DNA from: Berkiella sp964594635
GTDB lineage: Bacteria; Pseudomonadota; Gammaproteobacteria; Berkiellales; Berkiellaceae
Assembly (NCBI GenBank): GCA_964594635.1
Contig: CAZQMV010000010.1
Coordinates: forward strand, 1 to 64,000
Direction of reading: 5' to 3'
DNA length: 64,000 nucleotides
Shown: positions 7,923 through 16,013 of the stretch, piece by piece
How the letters are laid out: each line of letters begins with the position of its first letter
Position numbering within the stretch: the first letter of the stretch is position 1
Position numbers and translations under genes: made by a program
The notes under the pieces: generated by a model
Told to the model about the DNA's origin: nothing
The model's input: the letters and a program-made list of their open reading frames with translations, nothing else
The model's database searches: none

Positions 7923-9242
7923 ATGGATGTAAATAAAGAATTAACAATACCGCACTTGGCTAATTCTCATGCACGACCTTTTTTTGAATTAGAAAAGATC
8001 ATTCTTGAAAACCAAATTAAAATTGAAAGTTGGTTTCGAGAAGCTTGGCAAAACTATCCTCCTGTTTTTACGAGTTCGGTTGATTTACGAAATGCGGGCT
8101 TTAAATTAGGTTCTGTTGATGCCAATGTTTTTCCAGCTGGGTTCAATAATTTAAACCCCGATTTTTTTCCACTTTGCATACTGGCTACACAGTATTTTTT
8201 AAATGAATACTATCCACATTGTAAAAATATTCTGCTGATCCCTGAAAACCACACTCGTAACCCGCATTATTACCAAAGTGTGGCCACCTTGAAGAGAATC
8301 ATTGAAAAGGCCGGTTATCAAGTGCGCATAGGAACGTTACTCAATGACGATAGTCCACTTGAAGTCACCTTAGATGATAATGAAACTATCATGTTGTACC
8401 CGATTGAACGCGTTGCAGATAAAGTCCAAATCGCAGATTTTACTCCCTGCTTAATCATATTAAATAATGATTTATCTGAAGGGCTCCCTACTTTACTACA
8501 AGATATTAAACAACCCATTGAACCCAGCAGCTCTTTAGGCTGGTCAATGCGCAGCAAAGCTGAACATTTTACCTATTATCAAAAAGTATGTGAGGAATTT
8601 GCTGCCTTAGTAGGGATCGATGTGTGGCAGATCTGTCCTCTCTTTTTAGAACAACAAAATGTCGACTTTGCAAAACGTGAAGGCATGGATGAACTCGTTG
8701 AAAAGACTCGTTCACTTTTACATCACATTCAGCAAAAATATTATGAGTACAACATTGAGTTCAATCCTTTTGTCGTGATCAAAGCAGATAGAGGTACTTA
8801 TGGCATGGGCGTCATGATGGTTCATGATCCAGAGCAATTAAAAACCCTCAATCGTAAGCAACGATCAAATATGTCAGTACGAAAAGGTGGACAAAGTATT
8901 GATCAAGTCATTATTCAAGAAGGGATCCCCACTTTTGAAACGGTAGGTAGCGCACAAGATGTGGCAGAACCCGTGGTTTATATGCTAGGCAAACATGTGA
9001 TCGGTGGTTTTTATCGCGTGCATCAATCACGCGATATTTTTGAAAATTTAAATAGTCCTGGTATGCATTTTGAAAAATTAAGCTTTGCTGAGTGCTGTAA
9101 TAATCCAAATAGCCATGCGGGTAACAATGCACATGAAGTGCAAAACCAATTTTATGTGTATAGCGTGATTGCGCGTTTATCTGCGTTAGCCATTTCCTAT
9201 GAAAAGACTGCTTTGCTTAAACGACAAGGTAAAACATCATGA
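7923..9242 (+). CDS. gshA: Glutamate-cysteine ligase, GshA PF08886-type
   Basis: Catalyses the first step of glutathione synthesis, joining Glu and Cys with ATP. The sequence matches the proteobacterial ATP-grasp-like GshA family (about 440 residues) rather than E. coli GshA: FTSSVDLRNAGFKLGSVDANVFPAGFNN near residue 50, FVVIKADRGTYGMGVM near 285 and GGFYRVH near 360. The start at 7923 has GGAAA just upstream; an in-frame TTG at 7911 is less likely. It overlaps gshB by four bases (ATGA), which indicates translational coupling. Together they form a complete glutathione pathway. Confidence 0.9.
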   Translation: MDVNKELTIPHLANSHARPFFELEKIILENQIKIESWFREAWQNYPPVFTSSVDLRNAGFKLGSVDANVFPAGFNNLNPDFFPLCILATQYFLNEYYPHCKNILLIPENHTRNPHYYQSVATLKRIIEKAGYQVRIGTLLNDDSPLEVTLDDNETIMLYPIERVADKVQIADFTPCLIILNNDLSEGLPTLLQDIKQPIEPSSSLGWSMRSKAEHFTYYQKVCEEFAALVGIDVWQICPLFLEQQNVDFAKREGMDELVEKTRSLLHHIQQKYYEYNIEFNPFVVIKADRGTYGMGVMMVHDPEQLKTLNRKQRSNMSVRKGGQSIDQVIIQEGIPTFETVGSAQDVAEPVVYMLGKHVIGGFYRVHQSRDIFENLNSPGMHFEKLSFAECCNNPNSHAGNNAHEVQNQFYVYSVIARLSALAISYEKTALLKRQGKTS

Positions 9243-10198
9243 CGATGAAACTCTGCTTTGTGATGGATCCCATTGGTTCCATTCAAACCAAAAAAGATAC
9301 AACCTTTGCTCTGATGTTAGAAGCACAAAAACGCGGTATCGACATTTATTATGTTAATGCACAACATCTTTATTTAGCCCAGAATCAAGTTTGCGGCTTA
9401 GTTTCTCGCTTACGGGTAAAAGATGACCCTAAAAACCATTATGAATTTATCGACGAAAAACCCGTGGCCATGACACTAACCACATTCGATGCGGTTCTGA
9501 TGCGCAAAGATCCCCCTTTCGATATTGCTTATCTGTATGCTACCTATTTATTAGAGCTCGCCGAAAAAGCAGGTTGCTTGATTTTAAATCGCCCCAGTAG
9601 CATTAGAGACGCTAATGAAAAATTGTTCACCATGTGGTTTCCTGATTGCTGCCCGCCTACCATTGTGACTTCGCAAAAAGCTTTAATCAAAGATTTTCTG
9701 GCTAAGTACCCCAAAATCGTTGTTAAGCCTTTGCATAGCATGGGTGGACAAGGTGTGATGGTGTTAAATGAAAATGATCTGAATGTGAATGCGGCGATAG
9801 AGCTGTTAACACATCAAAACAAGTATCCCATTATGGCACAACGCTATCTTCCCCAGATAGTAGACAGTGGTGATAAACGCATTTTAATGATTGATGGCCA
9901 ACCCTATCCAAAGGCAATCGCGCGCATGCCTGCTATTGATGATTTTCGCGGTAATCTTGCATCAGGTGCCAAAGGTGTTGCACATGAATTAACCGAACGA
10001 GATCAATGGCTATGCCAGCAAGTGGGTCCAACCCTTAAAGCAAAAGGTTTATTTTTGGTTGGCTTAGATGTGATTGGCGAGTACATTACGGAAATCAATG
10101 TCACGAGTCCCACAGGCGTACGCGAAATTGATGCGCTCTTTCAGGTTAACGTGGCTGCAGTCATCGTGGATAACCTGGTGAAACATATTAAAAAGTAA
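9239..10198 (+). CDS. gshB: Glutathione synthetase
   Basis: ATP-grasp ligase joining gamma-Glu-Cys and Gly. It is 319 residues, normal length. KLCFVMDPIGSIQTKKDTTFALMLEAQKRG at the N-terminus is the GshB substrate domain. RKDPPFDIAYLYATYLLE, KPLHSMGGQGVM (ATP-grasp loop), GDKRILMIDG and the metal-binding end ITEINVTSPTGVREID are all present. The start codon overlaps the gshA stop. No gene follows in the same operon for 87 bp. Confidence 0.96.
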   Translation: MTMKLCFVMDPIGSIQTKKDTTFALMLEAQKRGIDIYYVNAQHLYLAQNQVCGLVSRLRVKDDPKNHYEFIDEKPVAMTLTTFDAVLMRKDPPFDIAYLYATYLLELAEKAGCLILNRPSSIRDANEKLFTMWFPDCCPPTIVTSQKALIKDFLAKYPKIVVKPLHSMGGQGVMVLNENDLNVNAAIELLTHQNKYPIMAQRYLPQIVDSGDKRILMIDGQPYPKAIARMPAIDDFRGNLASGAKGVAHELTERDQWLCQQVGPTLKAKGLFLVGLDVIGEYITEINVTSPTGVREIDALFQVNVAAVIVDNLVKHIKK

Positions 10199-10285
10199 AC
10201 TTCCTAACCTATAAAATTCCCATTGATCAGCTTCGCAAAATGGTTTAAATTCTGCTAACTAAAAATTACTGGTAAAATTTATCCT

Positions 10286-10594
10286 ATGCGAACACTTTCT
10301 TCAGAAGAGCTTCACTTTGTGAATGGTGGTTACGAACTACTTAGCAACAACCCCATCTCTGGCATTTTTTTTCTGGCAAGTCTAACAAGTCTCGTTGGTG
10401 CTGGTCTCGGCGCCGTAGTTTATTATGAAACATTACCGAGTGTGTTTATTCAAAACAGCATTCTGAGCACCATGAGTGTTAACTTGATTACCTTACCTGT
10501 TGCGGTTTTTGCGGGCCTTGGTATTGGTGGGCTATTGGGTACCACCATTGGCTTAGGTATGTATTTTAGCGGTATGATAGCGCCTCTGGAATAA
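10286..10594 (+). CDS. Small hydrophobic protein with double-glycine leader
   Basis: A 102-residue product. The first 15 residues, MRTLSSEELHFVNGG, fit the double-glycine leader pattern of class II bacteriocins and microcins (LS-x-EEL-x-x-V-x-GG), with predicted cleavage after Gly15. The rest is hydrophobic and Gly-rich, with two helices (ISGIFFLASLTSLVGAGLGAVVYY and LPVAVFAGLGIGGLLGTTIGLGMYF), as in pore-forming peptides. No peptidase-containing ABC transporter is nearby, so processing would depend on one elsewhere. There is no obvious ribosome site. TTGATC-17-TAAATT upstream is a possible promoter. The bacteriocin role is inferred from the leader alone. Confidence 0.55.
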   Translation: MRTLSSEELHFVNGGYELLSNNPISGIFFLASLTSLVGAGLGAVVYYETLPSVFIQNSILSTMSVNLITLPVAVFAGLGIGGLLGTTIGLGMYFSGMIAPLE

Positions 10595-10602
10595 GGAATG
10601 AC

Positions 10603-10695
10603 ATGATGGATGTTGTCACATTAGAGCACAATCCCCAGGTCGAGAAAAACATGCGCAAGAAAGTGATGTCGAAAGCACTGGCAGCCTTAGAATGA
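10603..10695 (+). CDS. 30-codon mini-ORF coupled to the PAP2 gene
   Basis: AAGGA precedes the ATG at 10603 (a second ATG follows at once). The product MMDVVTLEHNPQVEKNMRKK plus ten more residues ends in ALAALE and is amphipathic and basic in the middle. Its TGA overlaps the ATG of the downstream phosphatase gene by four bases (ATGA), which is typical translational coupling. It begins 8 bp after the leader-peptide gene, so the three form an apparent operon. It may be a translational leader, an immunity-type peptide or a small partner. I recognise no homologue. Confidence 0.5.
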   Translation: MMDVVTLEHNPQVEKNMRKKVMSKALAALE

Positions 10696-11588
10696 TTGAA
10701 TGTAACCCTAGTCTATTAGATTCTGGTGTACCCACCATTGAATGGATAGCAACTCACTTACGCGTTTCATGGTTAACCCCCATCATTCATGCAATCAGTG
10801 ACTTAGGTAACGAAGGCCAAGTCATTTTTACCGTTGCCACTGCTTATTGGCTATGGAACAAACGTTATACAACCTATTTAGGCTATGCCATGTTCACAGC
10901 CTTGCTGCTCAATTTTTTGATCAAAGGTTGGATCAAGGAATGTCGACCTCCTGAAAAATATTGGCTCGATGCGGTACACAATACCTTTTCATTCCCTAGT
11001 GGGCATACCCAAGTCGCAACACCTTTGTGGCTCGGCTTTGCTTATTATGTACGCAATAAATGGCTAGCAGCGGTTCTGTTGCTGATTGGCCTTATTATTG
11101 GCTTATCGCGCCCTTATCTTGGTGTACATTTTGTGCATGATATTGTCGTTGGCGGCATTCTGGGCATTGCTATTTATGTTTTCTATATCATAGCTGAAAG
11201 AAAAGATTGGCAACCCCTGCAAAAAATGTCTATAGCAACGCAAACTCTTGGAATGCTATTGCTACTTGGCGCTTACATACTCGCACTAAACCAAATGACC
11301 CCTTCCATTATGAAAGGGATCGCGGCATTCGTAGGATTTTGGTTTGGCTGCCAATGCGAATCACGCATGCTGCAATTTACCCGTCCTGCTACTCTGCTAT
11401 CTTCTATTAAACTATTCATTATTGGCTGCGCTGGAATTCTACTCTTTTGGAAAGGCTTGGCCTTCTTTGGCAAAGGCCAAAGCATCATTGTTATTCAATA
11501 TACTCTACTGGGTTGGTGGATCACCTACGGTGCTCCTTTACTCTATATGAAACTTAAACGAGTTGAGCCTAAACCGCGCCATAGCTAG
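10692..11588 (+). CDS. PAP2-family membrane phosphatase
   Basis: An integral membrane phosphatase of 298 residues. All three catalytic motifs are visible: KGWIKECRPP near residue 77, FSFPSGHTQ near 101 with the catalytic His, and SRPYLGVHFVHD near 137. Six or more membrane helices surround them and continue to the C-terminus. The family dephosphorylates lipid phosphates such as undecaprenyl pyrophosphate or phosphatidate; which one cannot be told. The start overlaps the mini-ORF stop. A second PAP2 protein is encoded at 13234-13791. Confidence 0.88.
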   Translation: MIECNPSLLDSGVPTIEWIATHLRVSWLTPIIHAISDLGNEGQVIFTVATAYWLWNKRYTTYLGYAMFTALLLNFLIKGWIKECRPPEKYWLDAVHNTFSFPSGHTQVATPLWLGFAYYVRNKWLAAVLLLIGLIIGLSRPYLGVHFVHDIVVGGILGIAIYVFYIIAERKDWQPLQKMSIATQTLGMLLLLGAYILALNQMTPSIMKGIAAFVGFWFGCQCESRMLQFTRPATLLSSIKLFIIGCAGILLFWKGLAFFGKGQSIIVIQYTLLGWWITYGAPLLYMKLKRVEPKPRHS

Positions 11589-11607
11589 CAACGTTAGCGA
11601 CGGCGGG

Positions 11608-11706
11608 TTATCAACAGATATAGTAGAGAATATCTGTAGACACCCTGTGAATAAGCGTCGTTGTACTGGTATTTTCAAGCAATTTAAATCTGTTCAAAAA
11701 TTGTCC
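11608..11706 (+). repeat. ~98-bp structured repeat, diverged copy 1 of 3
   Basis: Aligned without gaps over the first 47 bases with the copies at 12985 and 13141. It begins TTATCAACAG, and CTGTGAATAA recurs at exactly the same offset (+37). A weaker downstream match includes TGTTCA near the end. TTATCAACAG and CTGTGAATAA form an imperfect inverted pair and each resembles a DnaA box. It occupies the gap between the PAP2 and kinase genes. Confidence 0.55.
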
Positions 11707-11772
11707 TCCATAAAAATTTTAGTCGAGTAACTTTTATTCACTCTCATCATATATTTAAGTCACCTAGTTTGC

Positions 11773-11778
11773 TAGAAT
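11773..11778 (+). promoter_or_regulatory. Extended -10 element before the kinase gene
   Basis: TTTGCTAGAAT contains TAGAAT preceded by TGC, an extended -10 box about 23 bp before the ATG. No good -35 box is present 17 bp upstream. Confidence 0.35.
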
Positions 11779-11800
11779 GCGCGCTCAATAAGGGGCCACT

Positions 11801-12991
11801 ATGCCAAATAGACAGTATTATCAGTTCATCGAACGCATTAAAAAGCTCAAAAGCCGCACACTCCCTAAGGATTTATTAGCTTGTATTGATAAAAAATCCC
11901 TTATGGATATTGTTGATGACATCTTAGAAGATATGACTCATCAAAAGCGTATGAAAGGATTAATGCCGAATCAAGGCTGCCGTTTTTTTAAAAAGCATTC
12001 AGGCTTAGCGCGCACATTTAGCGTCTTACGCGATCCCGATGGCAATTTCCAGTGTATTCTGGAAACAAAAAGTAAAAATGCTGCCAATAAAAAACAAACA
12101 ATCGAGAATGCAGAAGGTGGATTTAAAATTGGTAAGCCAGCATGGCGCATTGATGCTAAAAATGGCCCTCAACCTTATGTTAGTCTTTTGCTTGTTCTGA
12201 AAAAGAATGGCAAATTATCTGACTTAAACACCTCGAAAGTTATGAAGAAATTAAAGGAATTAAAAGAGGAAATCGCGTTACCTTGGGATTTTGATAAAAC
12301 AGCAGGCCTACAACGTAATACCTTAGGTGCGGTTTATGTTAACAAAAAAGGACTTGTTGCAAGCATTTACTCTAAAAAAGGGATACCACTCAATCAAGCT
12401 TTAAAAAAGAAAACACTGAGTAATGTAGAGCGCGAAAAAATAGCCCTTAGCTTATTAAATACCATGAGCAAACTCCATCGCCAAAAAATCGTTTTTCAAG
12501 ATCTAAAACCTGCCAATATTTTGTTGTTTAATAAGAAAAGCGGTGACTTAAAAGTACGATTAACTGATCCTGGCCAAGTCTCAAAACCGAGTCGAAAAGA
12601 AATATCGGTAGCAACAGCCGGTTATGAATCACCTGAAATCGCTTTAGCACATACTTTACCCCATACTTTTTATCATGATTATTATCAGAAGGCATACAAA
12701 AATCACGGTCTTTCGCTGGGGAAAAAAATGGCAATAAAGTGGGAAGACGCACAAAAAAATAAGGGTGCAACTAAAATCATTGAACATCATAAAGTGCAAG
12801 GGTTAAAAGCACACCCTGCCAATGATATGTGGGCAATGGGGGTTACGCTCTTTAAATTATTTCGTAATCATAAGCCAAGAAACATACCCACAGAACAGCG
12901 ATTCGCTGGATTCTTTAAGCCTCGTGGATCACGGATCACAGCTGATGAAGCTCTCGCCCAGTGGAAGAAATCTAAAAAAACAATTTACTAA
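11801..12991 (+). CDS. Divergent eukaryotic-type protein kinase
   Basis: A 396-residue protein with a recognisable kinase C-lobe. The catalytic loop HRQKIVFQDLKPANILL (residues ~226-242) keeps the catalytic Asp, Lys and Asn. The metal-binding motif is LTDPG rather than DFG (~254), AGYESPE takes the APE position (~275), and NDMWAMGVTLFKLF is the DxWxxG helix (~338). The insert between APE and DxW is long and basic. The N-lobe is weak: no clear glycine loop is seen, though VASIYSKKG near 185 could hold the ATP-binding Lys. The first ~150 residues are unassigned. AAGGGG lies six bases before the ATG. There is no membrane anchor or PASTA repeat, so it does not look like a housekeeping bacterial kinase; a host-directed effector is plausible but inferred. 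Confidence 0.75.
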   Translation: MPNRQYYQFIERIKKLKSRTLPKDLLACIDKKSLMDIVDDILEDMTHQKRMKGLMPNQGCRFFKKHSGLARTFSVLRDPDGNFQCILETKSKNAANKKQTIENAEGGFKIGKPAWRIDAKNGPQPYVSLLLVLKKNGKLSDLNTSKVMKKLKELKEEIALPWDFDKTAGLQRNTLGAVYVNKKGLVASIYSKKGIPLNQALKKKTLSNVEREKIALSLLNTMSKLHRQKIVFQDLKPANILLFNKKSGDLKVRLTDPGQVSKPSRKEISVATAGYESPEIALAHTLPHTFYHDYYQKAYKNHGLSLGKKMAIKWEDAQKNKGATKIIEHHKVQGLKAHPANDMWAMGVTLFKLFRNHKPRNIPTEQRFAGFFKPRGSRITADEALAQWKKSKKTIY

Positions 12992-13083
12992 CAGATGTTG
13001 GGGACAAACCGTGTGAGATAGCTGTGAATAACTAACAAATGCCTGGAATTCACAGCAAAAAGCAGTTTGTTCAAACTTTGATC
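12985..13083 (+). repeat. ~98-bp structured repeat, copy 2 of 3
   Basis: Begins over the stop codon of the kinase gene (TTACTAACAG). It shares GGGGACAA, TGTGAGATAGCTGTGAATAA and CACAGCAA with the copy 156 bp further on. A perfect 9-bp stem GCTGTGAAT/ATTCACAGC (13021-13029 with 13048-13056) lies inside. The CTGTGAAT arm could alternatively pair with the TTAnnAACAG at the start. Confidence 0.8.
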
Positions 13084-13140
13084 AGGTGAAAAGCGTTTAA
13101 TGCAAGTTAATCAACTTTTTGTTGACTGATGGCTTGTTAG

Positions 13141-13239
13141 TTATAAACAGATACTGGGGACAACTGATGTGAGATAGCTGTGAATAACCAAGAAAGTCCT
13201 GATAATCACAGCAAGAAAAACATTGTTCAGATTTTAATC
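13141..13239 (+). repeat. ~98-bp structured repeat, copy 3 of 3
   Basis: Begins TTATAAACAG, has CTGTGAATAA at the same +37 offset, and a 7-bp stem GCTGTGA/TCACAGC. It runs into the stop codon of the convergent PAP2 gene. The 57 bp between copies 2 and 3 contain a small TCAAC/GTTGA hairpin and nothing else recognised. Confidence 0.8.
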
Positions 13240-13791
13240 AAATGTCATACCCATTTGCATACCATAGGTTTTACGCTCTGGATTGAAATCGGGAGAGATC
13301 CAAACATTCGGATATTTAACCGTAAAGAGATAAGCAGAGAGGTAGCCTAATGCTGCACCAGCCGCCACGTCTGTCCAATAGTGATCTTTAGCATTGACAC
13401 GCTGTAGCCCTATCGCAGTTCCGATGGCATAAAAAGGCAAACCCCAATTTAAACCATAACGATGATGAAGGTAACTAGCACCAGTAAACGCAGCTGCAGC
13501 ATGCCCTGAAGGGAAAGAGAGATCGTCATCACCATTCGGGCGTGTGCGATGTGTTGTGTTCTTCAAGAGTGCAGTCACTTGTGCTGTCACTGCGCAGCTC
13601 AAGGTTAGCTCCTTCAAACCTTCAATATCACCGCTTGTATAAGAATAGATACCAGCAATAAGAGGAATGGAGATAGAAATTAAAAAGGATTCAGATCCCA
13701 CACCATCAATTGTCCCAGCATTGAGTAAACCAGACGCTGAGAGTAATAAAATAGATGGGATAATATTTTGCTTGCGAAAGGTAATTTTCAC
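13234..13791 (-). CDS. Exported PAP2-family phosphatase
   Basis: 185 residues. An N-terminal signal-like helix (NIIPSILLLSASGLLNAG) is followed by membrane segments. The motifs are KNTTHRTRPNG near residue 77, LSFPSGHAAAAF near 91 and a third motif LQRVNAKDHYWTDVAAG near 128, in which Arg, His and Asp keep their spacing. All catalytic residues are therefore present. It is shorter than the PAP2 protein at 10692 and of a different subgroup, closer to periplasmic lipid phosphatases. The last residues overlap a repeat element on the other strand. The 287-bp gap upstream (13792-14078) shows no gene. Confidence 0.85.
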   Translation of the reverse strand: MKITFRKQNIIPSILLLSASGLLNAGTIDGVGSESFLISISIPLIAGIYSYTSGDIEGLKELTLSCAVTAQVTALLKNTTHRTRPNGDDDLSFPSGHAAAAFTGASYLHHRYGLNWGLPFYAIGTAIGLQRVNAKDHYWTDVAAGAALGYLSAYLFTVKYPNVWISPDFNPERKTYGMQMGMTFD

Positions 13792-14078
13792 CGCTCCCTG
13801 GATCCTTTAGCTAAATAGACTTACCTCATTGCACTATAGAAAAATTAAAGATAACTTACAACCATTTATTCAAGGTGTGAATTCGAACTTTTGATTTAAA
13901 ACTAACTACCGTTCATCATACTTAGCTTTACACCTAAAGAGCGCTGAGTACCTACCCGTTTATTGGCTGATCTATTAGCTTATCTATTTTTGAACTTTCT
14001 GTGCTTATGAACACTCCTTAACTATAACAGAACCTTAACCTGTCTGAAGTATATACACATGGCATTAATGGGTTAATC

Positions 14079-15950
14079 ATGGCAATGTATAAAAGAACTC
14101 AAAAAAGCCCAAAAAAATTTGAGGGCGACCGCTTTTTGCAAAATCTTAAAACGATTAAAAGCAAACTCAAAGAGTATGAGGGAAACACTTTGCCTGTCTT
14201 CCACGGTGTCGATCCTAAAAAAAGGAAGGTGGAACAGATACAATTTACTCAAGATGAAATCAGAGCGCTAGAGGACGCAATCGATGATTTCACTCAAAAA
14301 AGTGCTGATAATTTAATAGTGGCACCGCCAGCAAAGTTAGCACCCATGGCAGAATCCATGGCAAAATATGATAAGGAAAATATCGCCTTTGGCGCCAATG
14401 AATTGAAAAGCCTTTTACAACAATACCGCCACCAAGTTGATGATTATTATCTAAATCAAAAAGTATGGGAAACTACTGATCAAGAGTTTCAAAGTTTACT
14501 CCAACACCCAATTAAATATTCGAGAAAAAAAGGTGGCTCAAAAAATTCCGGCAAAAGAACAGGTGTTTATACTTTTAAAAATGACAACCAATCAGAAACG
14601 ATTTTGCTTAAACAAGGCGCCAATGTTGGCGAGACTGTTGCTGAATACATTGGTGCTAATCTATATGGGCTCACCATTCCAGAATACTCAGCTCGCTGCA
14701 TTCTGGCGAAAGATAATAGCAGCCCCACTCCCTCAATAGATGATGTCTATGTTGGATCGATTTTCCAAAAAGCGAAAAAAACTCAGGATGCATTTGTCGC
14801 TGCAGGATATAGTTCAAGAGGAATGTTTGCAGGTGAGAAAGCACGACTTAAATCGTTAGTAAATAGTAAAGAGAGCTTGATCCGAAAAGTATTAGATATC
14901 AATGGCGAAACGGGTAATACTTTAGAATATTGCGCAGCCAATGTTTTATGGCACGGCGATCATGACTTTCATACCGGAAACACTGTTTTAGTTGAAGATG
15001 GAGATAGTCGTAAATTTGTTAAAATTGATCATGGATTTAGCTTTTTTAATTTTGATCGTAAAGTAGTAGATATATTTAACCCTCTTGCAGGAAAAATACT
15101 GAGTATTAACCCAAAAAGATTTTTAAAAGGCGATAAAATAGTTGAGTTTTACCCCACTAATCACTTCTGGGATTACGCCGTTGAAAATAAGCAATTTTAT
15201 TTTAATGCTAACTTCGTTAAAGCATGTGAGGAAATTACTAATACAACACCAGAAGATATTCGAGATAACATTGAACAATCACTAAAAAATGTCCAAGCCA
15301 TTTATGGACCACACGCTAATGAAGCATTAAAACAATTTGCACTACGAATAGGCATGAAATCAAGTGATATCATAACCCTGGCAGGTAAGAAAAACAGTGA
15401 TTTTCTTCGTTATAAAATTGAAGATCACATGGTATCAAGACTGATTGAACGTCAAGCAAGTATTAGACAATTAGCAGAATATTGCAAACACCACACCGCC
15501 AAACTGGATAAAACAAGAAATCTCTTTTCTAAAAAATTAAATAAAGCCATCATAAAATCCCATGACAAAATCAGAAAAATAGAAAACAAATCCAAAAAAC
15601 ATAAAATGGATGAAGTATTAGCTAAAAATCAACAAGCAGTACTATTAAGAGAAATTGAGCTTCTCAAACTGGTACAACAAGCAAACGACCTTGGGATTTT
15701 AGAAATTTCTGAAACGGGTGAATTCACCATTAAAGATGAATTTTACTTTTACAACAGCGGCAAACGCCAAAAGATCTCACCTGAAGAATTCAAAGAAGAA
15801 ATGAAAAAAATTGTTAGTAATAAGCAGTCATTTGATGTTGAAAAGCACTATCCGCTTAGTATCGAGAGTTTAAGTATATTAAGAGACATTCGTTTAGAAG
15901 CAAAAGATAAGGAAAATACGGTTAGAAAAAATAAAAGCATAAAAAAGTAA
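14079..15950 (+). CDS. Large protein with lipid-kinase-like catalytic motifs
   Basis: A 623-residue protein with Lys-rich, helical N- and C-terminal regions. The centre has a kinase-like arrangement: ETILLKQGANVGETVAEYIG (residues ~172-192) could supply the ATP-binding Lys and a partner Glu. GDHDFHTGNTVL (~292) looks like the GDxHxxN catalytic loop of PI3/PI4-kinase and HipA-type enzymes. VKIDHGFSF (~313) would be the metal-binding Asp motif. Phosphoinositide kinases with such reduced cores occur among Legionella effectors, so a host lipid or protein kinase is my best guess. The last 130 residues are coiled-coil-like and end in a basic tail. No signal peptide or membrane segment is seen. The assignment rests on motifs only. 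Confidence 0.6.
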   Translation: MAMYKRTQKSPKKFEGDRFLQNLKTIKSKLKEYEGNTLPVFHGVDPKKRKVEQIQFTQDEIRALEDAIDDFTQKSADNLIVAPPAKLAPMAESMAKYDKENIAFGANELKSLLQQYRHQVDDYYLNQKVWETTDQEFQSLLQHPIKYSRKKGGSKNSGKRTGVYTFKNDNQSETILLKQGANVGETVAEYIGANLYGLTIPEYSARCILAKDNSSPTPSIDDVYVGSIFQKAKKTQDAFVAAGYSSRGMFAGEKARLKSLVNSKESLIRKVLDINGETGNTLEYCAANVLWHGDHDFHTGNTVLVEDGDSRKFVKIDHGFSFFNFDRKVVDIFNPLAGKILSINPKRFLKGDKIVEFYPTNHFWDYAVENKQFYFNANFVKACEEITNTTPEDIRDNIEQSLKNVQAIYGPHANEALKQFALRIGMKSSDIITLAGKKNSDFLRYKIEDHMVSRLIERQASIRQLAEYCKHHTAKLDKTRNLFSKKLNKAIIKSHDKIRKIENKSKKHKMDEVLAKNQQAVLLREIELLKLVQQANDLGILEISETGEFTIKDEFYFYNSGKRQKISPEEFKEEMKKIVSNKQSFDVEKHYPLSIESLSILRDIRLEAKDKENTVRKNKSIKK

Positions 15951-16013
15951 GCACAATATATCAAAACCACTTATCATTGGAAACGGCAAGAGTAAAGACA
16001 ATTTTATTGAAAA

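Noticed and set aside
11608..13187. DnaA-like boxes as a chromosomal origin
   Set aside because: The boxes belong to a repeated element, no dnaA, dnaN or AT-rich unwinding region is adjacent, and boxes do not cluster as in oriC.
14000..14078. TTAAC repeats upstream of the 14079 gene as a PmrA-type box
   Set aside because: The spacing of the two TTAAC elements (17 bp) does not fit the ~11-bp tandem period of that box.
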